A DNA stretch of 64,000 bases from JBBQNJ01 sp038329845 (GTDB lineage: Bacteria > Planctomycetota > Phycisphaerae > Tepidisphaerales > Tepidisphaeraceae), in assembly GCA_038329845.1 (NCBI GenBank), contig JBBQNJ010000019.1, positions 1-64,000 of the forward strand. The letters run 5' to 3'. The notes beneath the pieces are model-generated. The model had not been told where the DNA came from and ran no database searches. It saw only the letters and a list, made by a program, of their open reading frames with translations. Below, piece by piece: positions 24,582-33,344 of this stretch (positions are counted from its first letter, which is position 1; each line of letters starts with the position of its first letter). Position numbers and translations under genes: made by a program.

Positions 24582-26045
24582 CTAGGCGTCGCCTCCCGCC
24601 GGATTCGGCTTGATCCCCGGGATCATCGCGTTGTCTTTCCCTTCATCTTCCGAAAGGTTGCCCGCCTCGGGCTGGCGGCTGACCAACTCGCGGATCTCGA
24701 AGACCGAAATCAACGGCAACAGCCGGATGAACAGGAACAGATTGGCCAGGAACAGCCCGATGGTTCCCACGAAAACCCCCCAGTCCCAGATCGTCGGGTA
24801 GTACATCCCCCACGACGACGGCAGCGCATCACGGTGCAGGCTCGTGATCACGATCACATATCGCTCCAGCCACATCCCAATGTTCACCACGATCGAGATC
24901 GCCCACAGCAGCGGGACATTTCGGCGGATGGACCGGAACCACAGCAATTGCGGAACAACGGCGTTGCATAGCATCAGTGACCAGAAGCCCGGGGCGTAGG
25001 GGCCGAACATCCGGTTGCGGATCATGTAGGTTTCGTATTCATTCCCGCTGTAAAATCCGATGAATGCTTCGGTGAAGTATCCGTAGACGACGATCAGCCC
25101 CGTCGCGAGCATGACCTTGGCCATGTTGTCGAGGTGTCGGAGGGTGATGAAGTCATGCAGCTTGTAGACCGCGCGGACGGGGATGGTGAGGGTCAGCACC
25201 ATTGCGAAGCCTGAGAAAATCGCCCCGGCGACGAAGTACGGGGGAAAGATCGTCGAGTGCCAGCCGGGGATGATGCTGGTGGCGAAGTCCAGCGACACCA
25301 CGGTATGCACCGAGACGACCAACGGCGTGGCCAGCCCGGCCAGCAGCACGTAGGCGGTCTCGTAGCGATGCCAGTGCCGCGCCGACCCGCGCCATCCCAA
25401 GGCCATCAGGCCGTAGATGTACTTGATCGGCTTGAGAACCGCCCGGTCGCGCATGGTCGCTAAGTCGGGGATCAAACCCACATACCAGAAGACCAGCGAG
25501 ATCATGAAATAGGTGCTGACCGCGAACACATCCCACATCAGCGGGCTGCGGAACTGCGGCCACAACAGCATCGTGTTGGGATAGGGAAACAACCAATACG
25601 CCAGCCAAGGCCGGCCCACATGCAGCAGCGGGAACAGCCCCGCGGATGCCACCGCGAACAGGGTCATCGCCTCGGCGAAGCGGTTGATGCTCGTGCGCCA
25701 ATCCTGCTTAAGCAGAAGCAAAATCGCGCTGATCAGGGTCCCGGCGTGGCCGATACCGATCCACCACACGAAGTTGACGATCGCAAATCCCCACCCAACC
25801 GGGATGTTGATCCCCCACACGCCCACGCCCTTGTACAGCAGCCAGGCGATCGAGATGAACAGCACATTGACCAGCAAGAACGAGATGAAGAACCCGACAA
25901 TCCACCAGCGCCCGGTGTGCTGGGTCAACACCAGGCCGCTGATCTTCTCGGTCACCGACTCATAGTCGTGTCCCGGCTCGATTACCGGCGTTTTCGCCGG
26001 GATGTAGCGTTCGTAGCTGTCGGTCGGCTCTCGATAAGCCATCAT
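24582..26045 (-). CDS. actC: Alternative complex III subunit ActC (NrfD-like)
   Basis: Polytopic NrfD/PsrC-like subunit of 487 residues that binds menaquinol in ACIII. Ten helices are predicted by eye. Family segments include WWIGIGHAGTLISAILLLLKQDWR and SIIPGWHSTIFPPYFVAGAIFSGF. AGGA lies a few bases before the ATG pair at 26042-26045. It follows actB by 35 bases. Confidence 0.93.
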   Translation of the reverse strand: MMAYREPTDSYERYIPAKTPVIEPGHDYESVTEKISGLVLTQHTGRWWIVGFFISFLLVNVLFISIAWLLYKGVGVWGINIPVGWGFAIVNFVWWIGIGHAGTLISAILLLLKQDWRTSINRFAEAMTLFAVASAGLFPLLHVGRPWLAYWLFPYPNTMLLWPQFRSPLMWDVFAVSTYFMISLVFWYVGLIPDLATMRDRAVLKPIKYIYGLMALGWRGSARHWHRYETAYVLLAGLATPLVVSVHTVVSLDFATSIIPGWHSTIFPPYFVAGAIFSGFAMVLTLTIPVRAVYKLHDFITLRHLDNMAKVMLATGLIVVYGYFTEAFIGFYSGNEYETYMIRNRMFGPYAPGFWSLMLCNAVVPQLLWFRSIRRNVPLLWAISIVVNIGMWLERYVIVITSLHRDALPSSWGMYYPTIWDWGVFVGTIGLFLANLFLFIRLLPLISVFEIRELVSRQPEAGNLSEDEGKDNAMIPGIKPNPAGGDA

Positions 26046-26080
26046 CGAATCCTGTCAAAGCACTCGTTGCCGCCGCGCCG

Positions 26081-29000
26081 TCAAGCGTGCGGTGCCACGT
26101 TCTGGGTCTTCACATCCGGTGCCAGCGCCGGGTTCGGATTTCTCATCCGCGACAGGTACATCGTTCGCGGCTGGGTGTTGTACTCGGTCAGCACGCCATA
26201 ACTGTGCGGCTGGGCGTGCATCCGGGTCACGTCACTGGGTCGGCCCGCCGGATCTTTGTAATTCAGATCCCCGAAGACGATCGCCTCGGCCGGACAGACC
26301 TGCTGGCAGGCCGTCTGAAGCCGCGACATCTCGCGGTCGATCTCAGCGCGGATCGCCTGCTTCTGTTCTGGCGAGCGAGCCAGGGAATATTCCACTTCCA
26401 GGCGTTTGACATCCGTGCGCGTCTCGTTGAGCCGCTGCACGCAGTAGGTGCATTTCTCCATCACCCCTCGGTCTCGCACCGTCACGTCGGGATTATGACC
26501 GAGTTGCACCACCGGGGTCGTTTCATCGGAATATTGCAGGAAGTTGAATCGCCGCACCTTGTAAGGACAGTTGTTCGAGCAATACCGCGTGCCGATGCAG
26601 CGGTTGTAGACCATTTCGTTCAGGCCCTCGGAACTGTGCGTGGTGGCGCCCACCGGGCAGACCAGCTCGCACGGCGCCTTCTCGCAATGCTGGCAGAGCA
26701 TCGGCTGGAAATACGGCCCCTGGGGGTCGGCCGCCTCGCCGGTGTAATAGGCGTCGATCCGCATCCATTGCATCTCGCGGCCGTTCATCACCTGCGCTTT
26801 GCCCACCACCGGAATGTTGTTCTCGGATTGGCAGGCGATCACGCAGGCGTTGCATCCCACGCACGAGGTCATGTCGATCGACATGCCCCATTTGTGCCCG
26901 GAGCTGTAGTCGTATTCGGGATAGAGCGTCAGGGGGATCTTGCGGAATTGCTCCGATTCTGCGTCAACGCCCTCGAGATCGCGTTCAGTTTGCTGGGGCG
27001 ACTCGGGGGCATGTTCCGACGCCTGGCCGAACAACCCGATGGGGACCACGCGCACGATATCGCGCCCCTCCATCATCTGGTGTTCCTGCGTGCAGGCCAG
27101 GGGATAGCTCGTCGAGCCGACCTCGATCTGCGCCCCGGCGTCTTGTCCCATCGCGTCGGAACAGCGGATCGAATAGACGTTGAACCCCGTGCCCGTCCCC
27201 ACCCGGCCGGCGCGGTTGCGCCCGTAGCCATAATGAACCGTGATCGTCTCATCCGGGTGCCCCGGGACCACCACCACCGGCATCTCAATCGAGCGCCCGC
27301 GGTACTTGATCCCCACCATCCGACCGTTCGCCTTCGACGGGTTGTCCGCCGGTGCCAGCTTGAGCTTGTGAACCGCCGTGTCGATGCTGATCAGCGCGGG
27401 GTTGTCCCAGGTGATTTTCGTCAGCGGCTTGGGAAGCTCCTGCAGCCAGCCGTTGTTGGCGTAACGCCCATCCCAGATGCTCGGATCGGGCCGGAAGACA
27501 ATCTCGAACCCATCGGACGCCGGTGAGTCACCGTCGGGGCTGGATTCATCCGCGCGGGCGGTCGGGGGCTTGACGCTCGGGTAGGCGCTGTTGGGGACGA
27601 TCCCCTTCTCGATCGCCGCCTGCCAATCGACATCGTTGCTCAGGCCCAAGCCGCGCCAGTATTCGCGCACCGTGTCGCGGGCGGTGGTGTCGCGCTGGCC
27701 CAGCAGCGCCAGCAGCAGGTCGTGCGGGGTACTGGTCTGGTACAGGGGCATGATCAACGGCTGGATGATCGTGGCCGTCCCATCGTCGGCGCGGGCGTCG
27801 CTCCAGCTTTCCAGGTAGTGGCTGGCCGGCAGGTGCCAGTGGCAGTAGTAGGCGGTTTCGTCGTAATAGAGGCTGTGGGCGATGCGCAGGCGCACCTGGG
27901 TAAGCAGTTCGACGAAGTTGCTGTCCACCGGCGCGGTCAGCACCGGGTTGGTCTCGATCATAAGCAGGGCATTGACCCGCCCCTGGCGCATTTCGTTCAC
28001 CAGGTCGCTGAGAGTCCCCGCCGTCGCCGACGCCGCGTCATTGGCGGGCGCGACCCAATTCACCGTCGTTCCGACCGCGCCGATCGCCATGTTAATCTGC
28101 TGCGCCAGGGCGTGAACCGAGGCGGGCTGATGATCGCCGACCACCACCACCGACTCTGCGCGATGTTCGAGCAGGTCCGCCGCCGCCGCCGCGATGAATT
28201 GCGCCGCGGCATCGTCCGGCGACCCGGTCTGCGCCGGCGTCGGTTTTCCCGACTGCACCGCCGCCAGAAGGTCCTTGGCCAGTTGCTTGATCACCGAGGG
28301 TTTGACTGCCAGGCGATGATCGGCCATGGCACCGGTAAGCGTGGGAGTGCATTCGATGGCGTACAGGCGGTTCATCGCCGTTGCGCCGGCCGTGCCTTCA
28401 TCGCCGGCTCGAATCTTCCGTCCGAACGCGAAATCTCGGATCATCCGCACGTTCTGGGGCCGCGATTCGAGGAAGTCCGAGTCCAGGCTGACGATCCGCC
28501 GGGCTTTCTCGAGCCGGTAGACCGGTCGTGCCGGATCGCCGGCGCGGCCGGCCGCCTGCGAGCGCGATGGCTCATATTCATACCACCGCGCCTGCGGATA
28601 TCGCTTGAGCAGTTGCGCGATTTGATCCTTGAGCGTCGGGGAACAGATCGCCCCGGTGAGAATCGCAAGACCCATCCCGGCGTTGAGCTTCTGCCCGGCC
28701 ATCTCGTCGCCGATCGCCTTGACGAACCCGTCCCAGGTCGTCAGTCGCCCGGCGTTGGTCACCACCTGCGCCCGGTCGGGATCATAGAGCGTCAGCAACG
28801 ACGCCTGCGCGAAAATATCGGTCGCCCCCAGGCTCGCGGGATGATCCGGGTTGCCTTCGAGCTTGACCGGCCGGCCCATCTGGCTTTCGGCGAGCAGCCC
28901 GATCGCCTCGCCGCCGAACGGCATCGCGGTGGCGAAATACATCGCCCGGCCGGGTACCACGGTGCGGTCCGGCGGTTGCACCCAGGGAATGATCTTCTCT

Positions 29001-29245
29001 TCCGGTTGCTTGGTGCAGCCGACCATTCCCGCCAGCGCCACCGAGGCGCCCATCACCTTCATGAAGTTGCGACGGCTCACCGGGTCTCGCCATTCCGACG
29101 CCAGCGCCGGAAACTCCCGATGCAGCGCCTCGCGGAACGGTGCCGTGTCCGCCAGTTCGTTGAAACTGCGCCAGAATTCCGGCGCAGCGGCCGCGTCGGG
29201 CGCTTCGTTCGCCTCAGACTCGTGATGGGGGCAGGCTTTTTCCAT
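26081..29245 (-). CDS. actB: Alternative complex III subunit ActB (iron-sulphur, molybdopterin-oxidoreductase-like)
   Basis: Large periplasmic subunit of 1054 residues. A twin-arginine motif (SRRNFMKVMGASVALAG) lies at about 58-75, so the folded protein is exported by Tat. The first two thirds resemble the molybdopterin oxidoreductase family, which in ACIII has lost the cofactor. The last third is a ferredoxin-like domain with cysteine clusters CVGCNACVIAC, CQHCEKAPCELVC, CIGTRYCSNNC and CTYC for several Fe-S clusters. The ATG at 29245 (MEKACPHHE) is used; the frame is open upstream through actA but has no conserved sequence there. Confidence 0.94.
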   Translation of the reverse strand: MEKACPHHESEANEAPDAAAAPEFWRSFNELADTAPFREALHREFPALASEWRDPVSRRNFMKVMGASVALAGMVGCTKQPEEKIIPWVQPPDRTVVPGRAMYFATAMPFGGEAIGLLAESQMGRPVKLEGNPDHPASLGATDIFAQASLLTLYDPDRAQVVTNAGRLTTWDGFVKAIGDEMAGQKLNAGMGLAILTGAICSPTLKDQIAQLLKRYPQARWYEYEPSRSQAAGRAGDPARPVYRLEKARRIVSLDSDFLESRPQNVRMIRDFAFGRKIRAGDEGTAGATAMNRLYAIECTPTLTGAMADHRLAVKPSVIKQLAKDLLAAVQSGKPTPAQTGSPDDAAAQFIAAAAADLLEHRAESVVVVGDHQPASVHALAQQINMAIGAVGTTVNWVAPANDAASATAGTLSDLVNEMRQGRVNALLMIETNPVLTAPVDSNFVELLTQVRLRIAHSLYYDETAYYCHWHLPASHYLESWSDARADDGTATIIQPLIMPLYQTSTPHDLLLALLGQRDTTARDTVREYWRGLGLSNDVDWQAAIEKGIVPNSAYPSVKPPTARADESSPDGDSPASDGFEIVFRPDPSIWDGRYANNGWLQELPKPLTKITWDNPALISIDTAVHKLKLAPADNPSKANGRMVGIKYRGRSIEMPVVVVPGHPDETITVHYGYGRNRAGRVGTGTGFNVYSIRCSDAMGQDAGAQIEVGSTSYPLACTQEHQMMEGRDIVRVVPIGLFGQASEHAPESPQQTERDLEGVDAESEQFRKIPLTLYPEYDYSSGHKWGMSIDMTSCVGCNACVIACQSENNIPVVGKAQVMNGREMQWMRIDAYYTGEAADPQGPYFQPMLCQHCEKAPCELVCPVGATTHSSEGLNEMVYNRCIGTRYCSNNCPYKVRRFNFLQYSDETTPVVQLGHNPDVTVRDRGVMEKCTYCVQRLNETRTDVKRLEVEYSLARSPEQKQAIRAEIDREMSRLQTACQQVCPAEAIVFGDLNYKDPAGRPSDVTRMHAQPHSYGVLTEYNTQPRTMYLSRMRNPNPALAPDVKTQNVAPHA

Positions 29246-29283
29246 GACGTTCAGGTCGTTTTCGCCGCGTTGATCCGGCGGCG

Positions 29284-30000
29284 CTAGTAATGGCATATCG
29301 AACAGTTCGTCAACGGGTTGGGCGTGGGCAGCACCCCCACCCCGGTGTGCGGGTCCACCGCCTGGGTTGCCGGCGATTCGGTCTTGATCCCGTACAATTC
29401 CTTGAGCTTTTTCCCGACTTCCAATTGGTTCGACGGCGGCCGCCATTGCACGCTGAAGACCTGCTCGCGCGGGCGGATGAACTGTTCGGGGGCGCGGTGG
29501 CAATCCAGGCACCATCCCATCTGCAACGTCGCAAATTGCCGGGTGAGCGGCATCTGATCGATCTGTCCGTGGCACGTCGTGCAGCCGACGCCCTTGGCCA
29601 CATGGATCGCATGGTTGAACTGCGCGAAGTCGGGCAGATCATGCACGCGGTTCCAGCGGATCGGCTCGCCGTTGGCCCAGCTTTCCCGCACCGGGGCGAG
29701 CAGCTCGGCGTTGGTCCATATCTGCGAATGGCAGGTCATACACGTCTTGGTGCTGGGCATCCCCGCGAAGCGCGACTCCTCGACCGTCGGGTGGCAATAG
29801 CGGCAGTCGATGCCCAGGCCCGCCACGTGATGTTCATGGCTGAACGGCACCGGCTGCTCCCGCACCACGTCCTGTTCGGTGATGTAAGGTGAAGCCGAGA
29901 TTTGCATGATCAGCCAGAGCAATCCCGCCGCGATCAGCGCAGCGCCGAAGATCGTTGCCTTGGCAAGGACATTCGTCACCGGAGGAAACAGCTGGGGCAT
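29284..30000 (-). CDS. actA: Alternative complex III subunit ActA (pentahaem cytochrome c)
   Basis: First gene of the respiratory operon. A membrane anchor (ATIFGAALIAAGLLWLIM) is followed by five haem c motifs: CRYCH, CMTCH, CTTCH, CLDCH and CSICH. This equals the five haems known for ActA. The ATG at 30000 has no clear ribosome site. A TAGGCT box ends nine bases upstream, compatible with a leaderless operon transcript. Confidence 0.94.
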   Translation of the reverse strand: MPQLFPPVTNVLAKATIFGAALIAAGLLWLIMQISASPYITEQDVVREQPVPFSHEHHVAGLGIDCRYCHPTVEESRFAGMPSTKTCMTCHSQIWTNAELLAPVRESWANGEPIRWNRVHDLPDFAQFNHAIHVAKGVGCTTCHGQIDQMPLTRQFATLQMGWCLDCHRAPEQFIRPREQVFSVQWRPPSNQLEVGKKLKELYGIKTESPATQAVDPHTGVGVLPTPNPLTNCSICHY

Positions 30001-30403
30001 GACAGGCGTAGCCTAGCGGCCGCTGTGCGACTTCGGAAGTCCAAATCCGCCGCGCCGATCCGACGAGCCGCGCAGGTGCGATTCATCGACGATTCAGTCG
30101 GACCGGAGCCGTCGCAAACCGAGTTTTTTTCCCGGGCTTCCGAGAGGCCCGAGATGCTCAACCCCGCGCCCAGACCGACTTCCATCCCTGCGGCGTCGAG
30201 GTTGAGAGCCGGCGATTGTAGGAAGAAAAAGGCACCGATCAACTCCGCTGTTTGAAAATCATTTTCCACGAAATAGGATATTCTTATCGGGAACAGGAAG
30301 GTGGGGAGACACGGCACGAACTCACGGACGGGAGGAAGGGGGAAAACGTCGGCCGAGCAAGGAGAGGCTTTCCAGCTTCCACTTTCCACCTTTCCAGTTA
30401 AGC
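30001..30403. other. Intergenic region upstream of the ACIII operon
   Basis: This 403-base gap should hold the operon promoter. A TAGGCT box (minus strand, 30015-30010) lies nine bases before the actA ATG. An A/T-rich patch lies at 30240-30300. A purine-rich tract of GGAAAGTGGAAG type (minus strand) lies at 30369-30400 just after the adaptor gene. An open frame covers part of the region on the minus strand but has no recognisable sequence. No strong terminator hairpin was found. Confidence 0.5.
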
Positions 30404-31885
30404 CTAATTGAAACTCCTAAACGCCTTTTCCGCCTTTTGCTTGTTCTTGCCCGCCGCCAGGGTCGAGGCGATGAACTCGGGGCGGACGCGGCTGCCGGAG
30501 GGGAGGGTTCCCACCGGGCTGATGACCACCCGGTCGGTTTCGTCAAGGCCCCCCAAGACCTGCGTCCACTCGACGCTGCGCAGACCCAGCCGCACCTCGG
30601 CGGGCTCGATCTGATTGTCGCGCACGATATAGACCACCCCGTTCTGCACCGCCTGGCTGGGGATCGCCAGCGCATCATTGACCGCGTCGGTCACGAACGC
30701 CAGTTCGCCGGTCATTCCCGCGGCGAAAAGCCCCATCCTCGAGCGGTCCAACCGCTTGCCCGGCGGGATCACCATGCCCGCCGTCGTGCCGGTCGGCGGC
30801 GCTGTCGGGGATGGGGTGCCGGTTGTCGCGCCCGTGCCCGCCGTCGCGCTCGTGATCAGAACCGCCGCCGGTGGGGGGGTCGATGTCCCACCCGCGCCCG
30901 TCGTCGTGCCTGTGGTCGTCGTCGCCGCGGCGGCGGGAGGATCCTCGTTCGTCACCAGTTCGCCCAGCACCTCGACGTCGACCTCGAACGTGCGCCGCTG
31001 CGGATCGGCCTGCGGATAGACCTGCTTGACCCGGCCGGCGAACGTTTTGCCGGGAAACGAATACAGCGTCATCAACACCGTCTGGGCGTCGCGCACGCGG
31101 ACCTTATCCTCTTCATCGACCTGCGCTCGCATCACCAGGTCGTCGGGCGCGATGTTGGCCACGCGCATGATCGCATCGTTGACGCGAACTCGCGTCCCCG
31201 GGGAAATCGGACGGTCCAGCACCGCCCCGCTCACCGGCGAAAGAATCGTCTGCTGATCCACCTTCCAGCGGGCGATGTCCAACGCGGCCTCGGCCACCTG
31301 CACGTCCTTATCCAGCTCAAGGTTTTTTACCGCCTTGTTGGCCTTGATGCTCTCGGCGATCGACCACATCTCCTGGACCCGGTCACTGGCCCGATCCACA
31401 TCCACGGCGCTGGCCGAGCCGGATTCGCTCAGATCGCGCAGACGCTTCTCCTCGCGCCGGGCGATCTCCAACTGGCGCTGGATCGCCGCCAGACGCTGGT
31501 CGAACTCGAATAACTGGGGACTGCTCGCCGGATCGGCCAGGCGCTTTTTCAGCTCGAGTTCGGCCATCGCCTGACGCAGCCGAAACGCGTTCTCATCCAC
31601 CGCGATGTACGCCAGTTTCTGGTCTTGGGCGATCGGATCGCCTTTGTCCACGAAGACTTTTTCCAGCGTTCCCTCGACGTTGCTGTGAATGGAATATTCG
31701 CGCACCGGCGAGAGCGTCCCCGTGGCGTAGAACGCCGCGACCACCGGCCCGCGGGCCGGGGCGGTCACCTCGACACGCGGTCGCGCCAGGCGCAGATAGA
31801 GCATCGCCCCGCCGACGATCACCGCGGCGATCAGGCCAAGCCATACGAACCATCGGATAAACACCAACGCTGCTTTTCGCGGCAT
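30404..31885 (-). CDS. RND/ABC efflux periplasmic adaptor (HlyD/MacA-type)
   Basis: Membrane-fusion protein of 493 residues. One N-terminal helix (about 12-32) anchors it. The barrel-sandwich part starts at GPVVAAFYATGTLSPVREY and is split by a coiled-coil hairpin (about 100-200). It then resumes at QTILSPVSGAVLDRPISPGTRV. A Thr/Gly/Pro low-complexity insert of about 65 residues (about 310-375) interrupts the beta-barrel region. It would link an inner-membrane pump with a TolC-type channel, but the partner pump is not next to it. The TolC-like gene at 54668-56044 is a distant candidate. TATAAT lies nine bases before the ATG. Confidence 0.88.
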   Translation of the reverse strand: MPRKAALVFIRWFVWLGLIAAVIVGGAMLYLRLARPRVEVTAPARGPVVAAFYATGTLSPVREYSIHSNVEGTLEKVFVDKGDPIAQDQKLAYIAVDENAFRLRQAMAELELKKRLADPASSPQLFEFDQRLAAIQRQLEIARREEKRLRDLSESGSASAVDVDRASDRVQEMWSIAESIKANKAVKNLELDKDVQVAEAALDIARWKVDQQTILSPVSGAVLDRPISPGTRVRVNDAIMRVANIAPDDLVMRAQVDEEDKVRVRDAQTVLMTLYSFPGKTFAGRVKQVYPQADPQRRTFEVDVEVLGELVTNEDPPAAAATTTTGTTTGAGGTSTPPPAAVLITSATAGTGATTGTPSPTAPPTGTTAGMVIPPGKRLDRSRMGLFAAGMTGELAFVTDAVNDALAIPSQAVQNGVVYIVRDNQIEPAEVRLGLRSVEWTQVLGGLDETDRVVISPVGTLPSGSRVRPEFIASTLAAGKNKQKAEKAFRSFN

Positions 31886-31894
31886 GAATCGGCA

Positions 31895-31900
31895 ATTATA
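31895..31900 (-). promoter_or_regulatory. Candidate -10 box TATAAT for the adaptor gene
   Basis: A perfect TATAAT on the minus strand ends nine bases before the ATG at 31885. No Shine-Dalgarno is visible between them, so a leaderless mRNA is likely. Confidence 0.5.
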
Positions 31901-31910
31901 GCGGCCGCCA

Positions 31911-32104
31911 GGGGGACATCCACGCCCGAGAGCAGGACATCGAGAATATTCCCTGACAGCGCCTCGATCGATCGCCGCTTGGCGCTGCTCGGCCCGTCGG
32001 CGGCGGCAGCGGAAGAGTCGAACAACTGACGGGATGCGACGGCCGGCAGTTTTGGAACCTCACCACCAAGTCGCTTGTGAAACGTCCGGGAGTGGATGTC
32101 CCCC
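31911..32104. repeat. 13 bp inverted repeat in the adaptor-purU spacer
   Basis: GGGGGACATCCAC at 31911-31923 is the exact reverse complement of GTGGATGTCCCCC at 32092-32104. The 328-base spacer between the divergent genes shows no gene. The arms may bound a small degenerate element or be operator-like. Confidence 0.5.
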
Positions 32105-32135
32105 GCGCCCCCGTCGTCACGGCCGGCGCGAATGC

Positions 32136-32163
32136 TTGGAAAGTGTCTCGGGGTGGGTACACT
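32136..32163 (+). promoter_or_regulatory. Candidate promoter for purU (TTGGAA-N16-TACACT)
   Basis: TTGGAA at 32136-32141 and TACACT at 32158-32163 are 16 bases apart. The purU start follows about 50 bases later with GGAGGAAGG in the leader. Confidence 0.4.
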
Positions 32164-32213
32164 CATTGGTCCGGGCGGCGCTGCGGCGCTGACGGAGGAA
32201 GGTTGGTTTTTTC

Positions 32214-33116
32214 GTGGCACAACAGCAGGTATTGGCCGTCGTGTCGGTGCTGGGCAAGGATCAGAAGGGGGTGGTGGCCCAATTCGCCACCTACATGTCC
32301 GAGCGCGGGGTCAACATCGAGGATCTCGAACAGCGCGTCGTTCACGGCTTTTTCGTGATGGACATGCTGGTGGACCTCAAGGACCTGACGTGCGATCTGT
32401 CGGAGTTGATCACCGGCCTATTGGGGCTGGGGCGCAAGATCGACATGGAGGTGCGCGTGCATCTGCACGGCGAACGCCGGCAAAAGCGCATCGCGGTGCT
32501 GGTCTCGAAGGAATCGCACTGCCTTACCCAGTTGGTAGACGACACCCGCGCCGGGCGGCTGCGCGGACAGATCGTCGGCGTGTTCGGCAATCATCCCGAC
32601 CTCGAGCAACCGGCCAAGTCCGCCGGACTGTCGTTCGATTGGAAGTCTAGCCAGCAGATCGAAGAGCATTTCGACTGGCTGGGAAAATCCCTCGAGCGGG
32701 CGAACCCCGACCTGGTGGTTCTGGCCCGCTATATGCGGATTCTCCCGCCGCCGATCGTCCAGGCGTTTCGCCACCGGATCATCAACATCCATCCATCGCT
32801 GCTTCCTTACTTCCCCGGCGCTGCGCCGTACAAGCAGGCGTATGAATCGGGGGTTCGTGTCCATGGCTGCACCGCCCACTTCGTCACCGAGCAACTCGAC
32901 GAAGGCCCGGTCATCATCCAGGACGTTTTTCACATCAACGTCGGGGTGGACAGCGTGGATGATGTGAAGCAGAAAGGGCTGGAGCTTGAGAGCAAGGTTC
33001 TCAGCCGGGCCGTGCAGCTTTACCTGGATGAGGAACTGGTGGTCGTCGAGGGCAAGGTGATCTTCAAACCGGGCATCAGCCGGTTTATGAAGGCCCAGAT
33101 GGAAGGCAAGCGATAG
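32214..33116 (+). CDS. purU: Formyltetrahydrofolate deformylase
   Basis: Hydrolyses 10-formyl-THF to formate and THF, balancing the one-carbon pool and supplying formate for PurT. The N-terminal ACT domain (about 6-80) starts with VLAVVSVLGKDQKGVVAQF. The formyltransferase domain carries INIHPSLLPYFPGAAPY and VHGCTAHFVTEQLDEGPVI, with the catalytic Asn/His/Asp set of the family. The length of 300 residues is normal. The start is GTG at 32214; GGAGGAAGG lies about ten bases upstream. It sits upstream of the glycine cleavage genes, which also work on THF one-carbon units. Confidence 0.93.
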   Translation: MAQQQVLAVVSVLGKDQKGVVAQFATYMSERGVNIEDLEQRVVHGFFVMDMLVDLKDLTCDLSELITGLLGLGRKIDMEVRVHLHGERRQKRIAVLVSKESHCLTQLVDDTRAGRLRGQIVGVFGNHPDLEQPAKSAGLSFDWKSSQQIEEHFDWLGKSLERANPDLVVLARYMRILPPPIVQAFRHRIINIHPSLLPYFPGAAPYKQAYESGVRVHGCTAHFVTEQLDEGPVIIQDVFHINVGVDSVDDVKQKGLELESKVLSRAVQLYLDEELVVVEGKVIFKPGISRFMKAQMEGKR

Positions 33117-33170
33117 CGCCTTTTCTTGTTCCGACCCAGTTCACCTGGGGTTGAGGCATCCCTTTGTGGC

Positions 33171-33270
33171 GCAGGCGGGCTGGAAGGTGCGCCCCCGGTC
33201 TATTGTGGTGCAGACATCTTGTTTGCCGGGTGCAGGCGGGCTGGAAGGTGCCCCCCCAAAAAGGGGGGCG
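33171..33270. repeat. Intergenic repeat cluster (GCAGGCGGGCTGGAAGGTGC)
   Basis: The 20-mer GCAGGCGGGCTGGAAGGTGC occurs twice, at 33171-33190 and 33232-33251. A hairpin of seven G:C pairs around CAAAAA follows (33250-33269). Related GTGGTGCAGGC...AGCCTGCG units occur at 40190-40260. These look like a dispersed palindromic repeat family. The 228-base gap between purU and the next gene holds nothing else. Confidence 0.7.
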
Positions 33271-33344
33271 TTTGTGGATGTAGGCAGGCTGCATGCAAAA
33301 CAAGGACATTGCATCTCGAGCGCGGGTTGAGCAAAATCACGTCG

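Noticed and set aside
29976..30389. Minus-strand frame upstream of actA
   Set aside because: No ribosome site or family similarity. It covers the expected promoter region and overlaps actA in another frame.
31831..32220. Minus-strand frame between the adaptor and purU genes
   Set aside because: It overlaps both gene starts and the candidate promoters, and no part of it is recognisable.
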